Source: JBDTCS01 sp039923455 (lineage in GTDB: Bacteria > Bacteroidota > Ignavibacteria > Palsa-1295). From it: DNA of 12,245 nucleotides. This document shows positions 7,412-12,245 of this stretch, piece by piece. Under the pieces are notes generated by a model. The model searched no databases and had not been told where the DNA came from. It saw only the letters and a program-made list of their open reading frames with translations. Numbering within the stretch: position 1 is the first letter of the stretch; the number at the start of each line of letters is the position of its first letter. The stretch covers positions 1 through 12,245 of the forward strand of contig JBDTCS010000220.1 of NCBI GenBank assembly GCA_039923455.1, read 5' to 3'. Both the position numbers and the translations under genes were made by a program.

Positions 7412-8188
7412 TCAAAAGCTCGTTGGCCAATTCGATTGGATGCTCGCTAAGAATTCGTGATTTGTTAGATCATAGTGCAGCGGAGTGATGCTAATCATGT
7501 TCTTTCGAATTGCGATATCGTCACTATCGAGTTCGTCTTCGGCAAAATTGTAGTGTCCCTTCAGCCAGTAGTACGGGCGCTCCTGCGGGTCGAGACGTTT
7601 CTCGAACATATCATCCCAAAATCCGCTGCCCTGCTTTGTATAGGCTATACCTCTAAGCTCGTCACGTGATACAGGCGGCACATTCACATTCAGCAATGTC
7701 CCCTTTGGCAGGCCTTGCGCAACGACGTGGGGTACGAATTGCTTTGCAAAATCAGCAGCTAAAGCAAAATCGGCATCCGGTTTGTAGCTCGTTAGTGATA
7801 TCGCTATCGAAGGAACATCTAAAACCGTCCCTTCCGTCGCGGCGCTAACGGTACCGGAATAAATAATATTTACCGCCGTGTTTCGTCCGTGATTTATTCC
7901 ACTAACGACGACATCTGGATGTGGAAGCTTGTATTCATCCAACAGCGTCCGAAGCGCGAGCTTCACACAATCGGCAGGAGTGCCACTGACGGCATAGCCG
8001 AAGAAATTATTGTTCTTATGAAACGGCGTAACTCGAAGCGGAAGCGCAACTGTGAGTGCGTGCCCGACAGCCGATTGTTCGCCCAGTGGTGCGACTACAA
8101 TCACATTGCCAATCAGCGACAACGATTGCGCCAAGGAATAAATACCCGGGGCGTTAATGCCGTCGTCGTTCGTCACAAGAATATTCAT
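7412..8188 (-). CDS. surE: 5'/3'-nucleotidase SurE (survival protein)
   Basis: SurE is a metal-dependent phosphatase that removes phosphate from nucleoside 5'- and 3'-monophosphates, and in some species from short polyphosphate. It is cytoplasmic and tied to stress and stationary-phase survival. The 258-residue length is normal. The metal-site residues are present: NDDG at residues 7-10 (Asp8, Asp9), Ser39 in GEQSAVGHA, and Asn98 in VSGINHGRN. The conserved SGTPADCV (67-74) and the YSGTVSAATEG segment (near 110) complete the fold signature. The C-terminus (residues 200-258, with WLKGHY and ITPLHYDLT) is the usual tail region. It follows pta by 13 bases, so the two are probably cotranscribed. 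An AGG eight to six bases before the ATG is the only Shine-Dalgarno-like trace in this group. Confidence 0.96.
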   Translation of the reverse strand: MNILVTNDDGINAPGIYSLAQSLSLIGNVIVVAPLGEQSAVGHALTVALPLRVTPFHKNNNFFGYAVSGTPADCVKLALRTLLDEYKLPHPDVVVSGINHGRNTAVNIIYSGTVSAATEGTVLDVPSIAISLTSYKPDADFALAADFAKQFVPHVVAQGLPKGTLLNVNVPPVSRDELRGIAYTKQGSGFWDDMFEKRLDPQERPYYWLKGHYNFAEDELDSDDIAIRKNMISITPLHYDLTNHEFLASIQSNWPTSF

Positions 8189-8201
8189 GTTGCCTACGTA
8201 G

Positions 8202-9206
8202 TCAGACTTGCAACGCCGTTATTGCGATCATATTCACGATATCCTCCACGCTCGCTCCGCGGGAAAGATCATTCATCGGCTTATTCAATCCTTGCAACAC
8301 CGGGCCAACCGCTTCCCCCATACCGAGTCGCTCTGCGATCTTGTAGCTAATATTTCCTGCATCGAGATTCGGAAATATAAAAACATTAGCATCACCTTGT
8401 ATCGGACTGTCCTTCGACTTCCGCTTTGCTATGCTTGGCACAAACGCCGCATCAAACTGAAGCTCACCATCAATGATTAGCGAAGGTTCACGCTCGCGCA
8501 CGAATGCTGTCGCAGCGATTACCTTCTCCGTCGAGTTCGTGTGCGCACTTCCCTTCGTTGAGAATGAAAGCATCGCGATGTGCGGCGTATTTCCGGTTAA
8601 GCGTTCATAGGTAGCTGCACCCGCAATAGCAATATCTGCGAGTTGCTCGGCGGTCGGATCGGGAATGACAGAACAATCGCCAAACCCGAGCACAAATTCT
8701 TCCTCGCGAACTCCATCAATCTTCCCGAAGCACATTAGAAACAAACTCGAAAGAACAGAAATACCGCGACGCGTGCCGATTCCTCGCAGCGCACCTCTGA
8801 TAACATCCCCCGTTGTCGAGAGCGAGCCACCGAGAACTCCGTCCACAAATCCCTCCCGAGCAAGCAATGCGCCAAATAAAAGATGATGTTCACGTATTTC
8901 CTTTTCGGGATCGAACACTTCTCCCTCTTTTGGTTTGCGGCTCTTTTGGTACGAGGCGATGAGTTTATCAAGCGCTGAAAAACTTGAGGCGTTCATAATC
9001 TCAATTCCAGTGATCGAGATTCCGAGTACTTTGGCTACGCTCTGAACTTCGGTAGTCTCACCAAGGAGTGTGAGCTTCGCAAGCTTTGCATCGGTTGCAA
9101 TTCGAGCAGCGCGAAGCATCCGCTCATCTATCGCATCCCCAAGAGCGATATGACGATGGGCTTGCTTGGCTTTGGCTTGCAGGCGGTCTAATATTTTGAG
9201 TCCCAT
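8202..9206 (-). CDS. pta: phosphate acetyltransferase
   Basis: This enzyme interconverts acetyl-CoA plus phosphate and acetyl phosphate plus CoA. With acetate kinase it makes or assimilates acetate. The 334-residue single-domain form matches the archaeal/short bacterial type (Methanosarcina Pta, 333) and lacks the extra N-terminal domains of E. coli Pta. Conserved blocks include STKGSA (near 220), DGELQFDAA (near 245), GDANVFIFPNLDAGNISYK (near 270-289), GPVLQGLNKPMNDLSRG (near 301-317) and a terminal AITALQ. Ser315, Arg316 and Asp322 appear to match the catalytic Ser309, Arg310 and Asp316 of the Methanosarcina enzyme. The gene starts 2 bases after the HEAT/cyclophilin gene ends and is followed at once by surE. 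No ackA is in the window. A phosphate butyryltransferase is possible but less likely given the DGELQ and NDLSRG blocks. Confidence 0.93.
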   Translation of the reverse strand: MGLKILDRLQAKAKQAHRHIALGDAIDERMLRAARIATDAKLAKLTLLGETTEVQSVAKVLGISITGIEIMNASSFSALDKLIASYQKSRKPKEGEVFDPEKEIREHHLLFGALLAREGFVDGVLGGSLSTTGDVIRGALRGIGTRRGISVLSSLFLMCFGKIDGVREEEFVLGFGDCSVIPDPTAEQLADIAIAGAATYERLTGNTPHIAMLSFSTKGSAHTNSTEKVIAATAFVREREPSLIIDGELQFDAAFVPSIAKRKSKDSPIQGDANVFIFPNLDAGNISYKIAERLGMGEAVGPVLQGLNKPMNDLSRGASVEDIVNMIAITALQV

Positions 9207-9208
9207 GC

Positions 9209-11383
9209 TTAGCGCTTCAGAGGAACAACGTTCTCGACTTGGTCTCCGATCAGAACCTTATCAACCCGATCCATACCGACTATCACTTCACCAAAAATAG
9301 TGTAACGCGCATCGAGATTCGGGGTTGGAATGTGCGTGATGAACCACTGCGAGCCCTCCGTGTCTTTCCCTGAACTCGCCATTCCCATCATGCCTGCCTT
9401 AGAGTAACTCACAGGTGCGATTTCGCGTCGGATTGTATAGCCCGGTCCGCCCCATCCGGTGCCGGATTGATCGCCTGACTGCACAACAAAATTTGGGACA
9501 ACACGATGAAACACATTGTTCGCAAAATAGGAGCTTTGAGAGAGCTTGAGCGTATTGATGCAAGTAAGCGGAGCATCATGCTTCAACATACGAACGAGTA
9601 TGAACCCGTATTTCGTATTCACGATCAGCGTGTCAGAAGTGTGTTCGAGCATGTACCAATCTATGGGCTGCCGATTCGGAATAAACTTGACGTTAGGTAG
9701 ATCCTTCTCCCCTAATGCTTTGAGGGCTATTGCTGCGCTATCCATTACGTCTTTTGCGCCTCGCTTTGCTGATATAATATAGACGTCGTTTAGCAAACTA
9801 ATCGTCTGCTTATCTTTCCTACCAAGCCATCTCGCCGCATCGATTGCACCGATCAACTGATCGTGATACTTGGGATCTTGAAAACGCACCAGATATTTCT
9901 GAAGATAGTTCGCAGCCTCTTTCCGAAAAATAGAATCCACGAGCAACATAGAATCCTTCATTTGTTCGAGTGCTGTACCGACCACACCTGGGTCAAGTAT
10001 CAGATCGCTAATGCGGATAATCATGTGACGATAGGCATTCGCGAAACCGCGGCTTTCGAGTTGTGCTCGAAATTCAGGATGTTTCGCTGCTCGCTTCCAA
10101 ATGCTGTCAAGGGCTTCGAGTCGAGCAATCTGCTCGGGAGGCGTCACGACCGAAACGCTCTCCAGTAATCTTGCAAATACTCCGGTATCTTGCAGTGCAG
10201 CGGCAGCACGGACTCCGTTGCCTCGCACGAAGAGGTCGCGATAATTATTAAAATCGCCCAGCTCATCATTTAACTCTGCATCGCCAAGCCGTGCAAGAAT
10301 TGGCAGGGTCGCTGAGCGTGTCTTAATACTGATATCCGGATAGAGCTCGAAGCGCGGAGCAAAAGATTTCACCCACTCCCGAAGCGAGGCGCTATCTTGC
10401 GTTGAGCCAACTCTCCCCATCGTCACCAGCTGTTCGAGCACCGCGAGAGCGGTCAGCGAAACATGATCGCTGGTATTATCGTCCTTGTTCGAGCGAAGGG
10501 TGGCGGTCTTGAGAACGTCCAACAAGTTCGTGTCCAGTTTTGGGGATCTGCCGAGAGCATTCAGAATATTGACAACTACATGCCAATCTTGTTCACCTTT
10601 AAATGCCTTAATGAGCAGATCCTCTGCTGGCGCGTTGTGCATTCGTCCGAGGGCAGTCGCTGCGAACATACGAGCCAACGGTGTACCTTGATCAACAAGT
10701 AGCTCCTTCATTCGATCCGTGAATGGCACAAGACCTGCCGAATCATCGGTGCGTGCAAAGGCATATGCAGCCCTCCACCGAACTTCCGGGTTATCATCAG
10801 CGGCGAGTTCGTCGAGGGTACCTCGAATCTTGATAGTGGAAATTTTTCGAAGAGCAAGTTCTACCGCAAGCTCTGCACGGCCGACATTCTTCACGCCATT
10901 CATATCCCGAGACTTGTCAAGATATTTTTCAACGGGTGTTATAAAGGATTCTGGGGCGGTACGGCCGATCGCTTTGAGAATTTCGATCGACGAATGTTTG
11001 AACGCGGAGGTCAGGAGTGCCTGAGTCGCAGCTGAATCGGGGCCCAGCGTACCGAGTGCAAATGCAATCGCATCAATGACATAGGGTCGTTGCTCTGAAG
11101 CAAGTTGTTTGATCAGCGCCTTCCGGCTGGATTTTTCACCAATGTTTGCCAAACCAACTGCCGCTCTCCAAGCAAGCGCAGAATCAGACGAATTCAAGAA
11201 CACTTCGAGGCTATCGGGATCTCGACGATCATCAATGATCTGAATCAAATGCTTCTCCTGCGAAGAAAAATGGACGGTCTGTCCGGAAGATTTCGCAGTA
11301 AACAGAAGGCTTAGAACAAAAAAGAACCCGATGGTACGGAATTGGGAGAAGAGCAGTCTCGAGGAATGATGCGTATGTGTCAT
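9209..11383 (-). CDS. secreted HEAT-repeat protein fused to a C-terminal cyclophilin-type peptidyl-prolyl isomerase
   Basis: The 724-residue product has an N-terminal signal sequence (hydrophobic core GFFFVLSLLF at about residues 19-28, likely cut near SSGQT), so it should act in the periplasm or at the outer membrane. Residues about 65-330 hold alpha-helical HEAT-like repeats, such as AWRAAVGLANIG, VIDAIAFALGTLG, VRWRAAYAFAR and ARMFAATALGRM. Helical repeats seem to continue, less clearly, to about 560. Residues 584-724 are a cyclophilin domain: VFHRVVPNFVVQSGD (Arg near 627), then GMASSGKDTEGSQWFIT and LDARYTIFGEV. The proline-isomerase active site is partly altered: W replaces the common F after SQ, and Y stands where cyclophilins usually have the His before [TV]-x-FG. 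It is the first gene of the group with pta, surE and ftsX. Domain calls are firm; substrates are unknown. Confidence 0.88.
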   Translation of the reverse strand: MTHTHHSSRLLFSQFRTIGFFFVLSLLFTAKSSGQTVHFSSQEKHLIQIIDDRRDPDSLEVFLNSSDSALAWRAAVGLANIGEKSSRKALIKQLASEQRPYVIDAIAFALGTLGPDSAATQALLTSAFKHSSIEILKAIGRTAPESFITPVEKYLDKSRDMNGVKNVGRAELAVELALRKISTIKIRGTLDELAADDNPEVRWRAAYAFARTDDSAGLVPFTDRMKELLVDQGTPLARMFAATALGRMHNAPAEDLLIKAFKGEQDWHVVVNILNALGRSPKLDTNLLDVLKTATLRSNKDDNTSDHVSLTALAVLEQLVTMGRVGSTQDSASLREWVKSFAPRFELYPDISIKTRSATLPILARLGDAELNDELGDFNNYRDLFVRGNGVRAAAALQDTGVFARLLESVSVVTPPEQIARLEALDSIWKRAAKHPEFRAQLESRGFANAYRHMIIRISDLILDPGVVGTALEQMKDSMLLVDSIFRKEAANYLQKYLVRFQDPKYHDQLIGAIDAARWLGRKDKQTISLLNDVYIISAKRGAKDVMDSAAIALKALGEKDLPNVKFIPNRQPIDWYMLEHTSDTLIVNTKYGFILVRMLKHDAPLTCINTLKLSQSSYFANNVFHRVVPNFVVQSGDQSGTGWGGPGYTIRREIAPVSYSKAGMMGMASSGKDTEGSQWFITHIPTPNLDARYTIFGEVIVGMDRVDKVLIGDQVENVVPLKR

Positions 11384-11662
11384 AGTTCAAAATTACGACA
11401 GTATGAGTTACTTCTCACGGAAGTGTTCTGTCGCGGTGATATCATAGCACTGAGGACAACGTATACCGCATCGCTGTTCGGATAGTTTCGCCACTCAGAA
11501 ATTCGAGTGCAGAACTTTCGAAGCACGGCGACTTCAGAAATCGGAATCGGATTGTGAACAGTTTAAACTACTTTTCCACAAACGAGTCGAATGACTTGAC
11601 ATTCCGTCAATAAAATCGTTAGTTAGCGTGATTTATTTCCGCGCATCTATTATCAAAGCAAA
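11384..11662. other. 279-base divergent intergenic region
   Basis: This is the only long non-coding stretch. It separates the minus-strand HEAT/cyclophilin gene from the plus-strand Ddl-like gene and must hold both promoters. I see no convincing small ORF, RNA gene or terminator. Contents worth noting are TAATTTTG on the minus strand at 11395-11388, only four bases before the HEAT/cyclophilin ATG; an 8-base palindrome GTTTAAAC at 11561-11568; a single TTTTCCACA at 11572-11580; and an inverted repeat at 11596-11610. The right third is richer in A and T than the left, as expected for a promoter serving the plus-strand gene. Confidence 0.6.
11596..11610. promoter_or_regulatory. possible operator: inverted repeat upstream of the Ddl-like gene
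   Basis: TTGAC-ATTCC-GTCAA is a perfect 5-5-5 inverted repeat ending 52 bases before the ATG at 11663. Its form resembles dimer-binding sites of CRP/FNR-type or similar regulators, though the sequence is not a standard FNR site. The left arm also reads TTGACA, a -35-like hexamer, but no good -10 follows at 17-18 bases. Function is speculative. Confidence 0.25.
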
Positions 11663-12245
11663 ATGCGAGTAGGTTTACTGGCCAACATCAAGCCACCCGA
11701 TGCAGCACTGAGCAGCCGTTTAGTGAGTGCTACTGTTGCTTCGCACTCAAGCGTGGCAAGTGTTGCAGAGCAACTCTCCGCTTCGCAACTCCAAGATCTT
11801 TTCGCAGAGTGGGATGCACCTGAGACAGTGAATGCCGTACGTGATGCACTTGCCTCGCATCCGGATGTGACTGTGGATATCATTGAAGCTGTTCCCGAGG
11901 TTGCGCTTGCAAGACTCCAGAATGAGCGCTTCGATATTATCTTTAATATTGCTGAGGGCTTTCTTGGATCGGCTCGCGAAGCACAATTTCCTGCCGTACT
12001 CGAAATGCTCGGCTTACCCTATACAGGTAGTGGACCGCTTACCCTCGCGATAGCGCTCGACAAAGCGCGGACGAAGGAAATTCTCTCCTACCACGGAATT
12101 CCGACACCAAGATTTACAACCGTTAATCATACTGTTCTCAGCGTAGAGACAATTCTTCCCGGAGCTGTTTTCCCACTTGTGGTAAAGCCGCTGTCCGAGG
12201 GATCCTCAAAGGGTGTGCGCAATTCATCATTCGTTACGAACGACG
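11663..12245 (+). CDS. D-alanine--D-alanine ligase-like ATP-grasp protein, 3'-truncated
   Basis: The frame opens at ATG 11663 and runs off the window after 194 codons. The visible part matches the N-terminal and central domains of D-Ala-D-Ala ligase-type ATP-grasp enzymes. FDIIFNIAEGFLGSAREAQ is at residues 90-108, then FPAVLEMLGLPYTGS (109-123), LTLAIALDKARTKEIL (126-141), and the ATP-binding VVKPLSEGSSKGV near 175-187. Such enzymes join two D-alanines for cell-wall precursors in the cytoplasm, or make related dipeptides. The N-terminal 85 residues lack the classic Ddl EHxVS motif and instead carry a Ser/Ala/Gln-rich helical stretch (residues 22-50) and FAEWDAPETV. This puts it in a divergent Ddl-like branch, so the exact product is uncertain. 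ATG is preceded by an A-rich leader with no Shine-Dalgarno. Confidence 0.85.
   Translation, partial: MRVGLLANIKPPDAALSSRLVSATVASHSSVASVAEQLSASQLQDLFAEWDAPETVNAVRDALASHPDVTVDIIEAVPEVALARLQNERFDIIFNIAEGFLGSAREAQFPAVLEMLGLPYTGSGPLTLAIALDKARTKEILSYHGIPTPRFTTVNHTVLSVETILPGAVFPLVVKPLSEGSSKGVRNSSFVTND

Noticed and set aside
7889..8350. 153-codon plus-strand frame across the surE/pta junction
   Set aside because: It overlaps two firmly identified minus-strand genes and has no family resemblance.
11388..11395. TAATTTTG just before the HEAT/cyclophilin start codon
   Set aside because: It fits TAnnTTTG but lies four bases from the ATG with no TTTG at the proper upstream distance. It would require a leaderless mRNA, so it is probably chance.
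11572..11580. TTTTCCACA, one mismatch from a DnaA box
   Set aside because: It is a single copy, with no cluster of boxes, no AT-rich unwinding region and no dnaA or dnaN nearby. It does not support an origin.
11653..11986. Minus-strand frames at the right edge
   Set aside because: They are antisense to the Ddl-like ATP-grasp gene, whose plus-strand translation carries clear conserved motifs.
1..12245. Novel defence, mobile or CRISPR-type system
   Set aside because: All coding space is filled by recognisable housekeeping genes plus one small secreted protein. No transposase, integrase, tandem repeats, tRNA or shift in base composition was seen.

Overview
The window is a compact, ordinary chromosomal segment with roughly balanced base composition. 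It holds nine protein-coding genes and no RNA genes, mobile elements, CRISPR arrays or long repeats. The lineage is most likely in or near the Bacteroidota/Chlorobi/Ignavibacteria/Kapabacteria (FCB) group. Three clues support this: start codons that almost all lack a Shine-Dalgarno sequence, a TAnnTTTG-type promoter in front of sdhC, and a small secreted beta-barrel-like protein ending in Phe. Placement is inference from gene content and signals, not from a marker gene.

Layout. At 1-2850 (+) lies the 3' part of an AddA/RecB-type helicase-nuclease gene that starts before the window. It converges on a block of minus-strand genes. Read in transcription order, the first minus-strand group is a long secreted HEAT-repeat/cyclophilin fusion (11383-9209), phosphate acetyltransferase pta (9206-8202), the nucleotidase surE (8188-7412) and the division protein ftsX (7341-6466). 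The gaps are 2, 13 and 70 bases, so this is probably one operon. A second group follows after a 123-base gap with a plausible promoter: sdhC (6342-5935), sdhD (5876-5457) and sdhA (5414-3657), the membrane anchors and flavoprotein of succinate dehydrogenase. An intrinsic-terminator-like hairpin follows sdhA. Beyond it is a small secreted outer-membrane-like protein gene (3577-2864). At the right edge, a plus-strand D-Ala-D-Ala-ligase-like ATP-grasp gene (from 11663) diverges from the HEAT/cyclophilin gene across a 279-base intergenic region and runs off the window.

Functionally the window mixes DNA repair (AddA-like), respiration and the TCA cycle (SdhCDA), acetyl-CoA/acetyl-phosphate metabolism (Pta), nucleotide salvage (SurE), cell division and wall turnover (FtsX, Ddl-like) and envelope protein folding (HEAT/cyclophilin). 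The sdh cluster lacks sdhB, which must be encoded elsewhere. FtsX is likewise not next to an ftsE.

I found no evidence of a novel defence, mobile or biosynthetic system. The most useful observations are the missing sdhB, a 14-bp hairpin that also decides the start of the neighbouring gene, the four-Cys nuclease signature in the AddA-like protein, and the HEAT/cyclophilin fusion with altered active-site residues.
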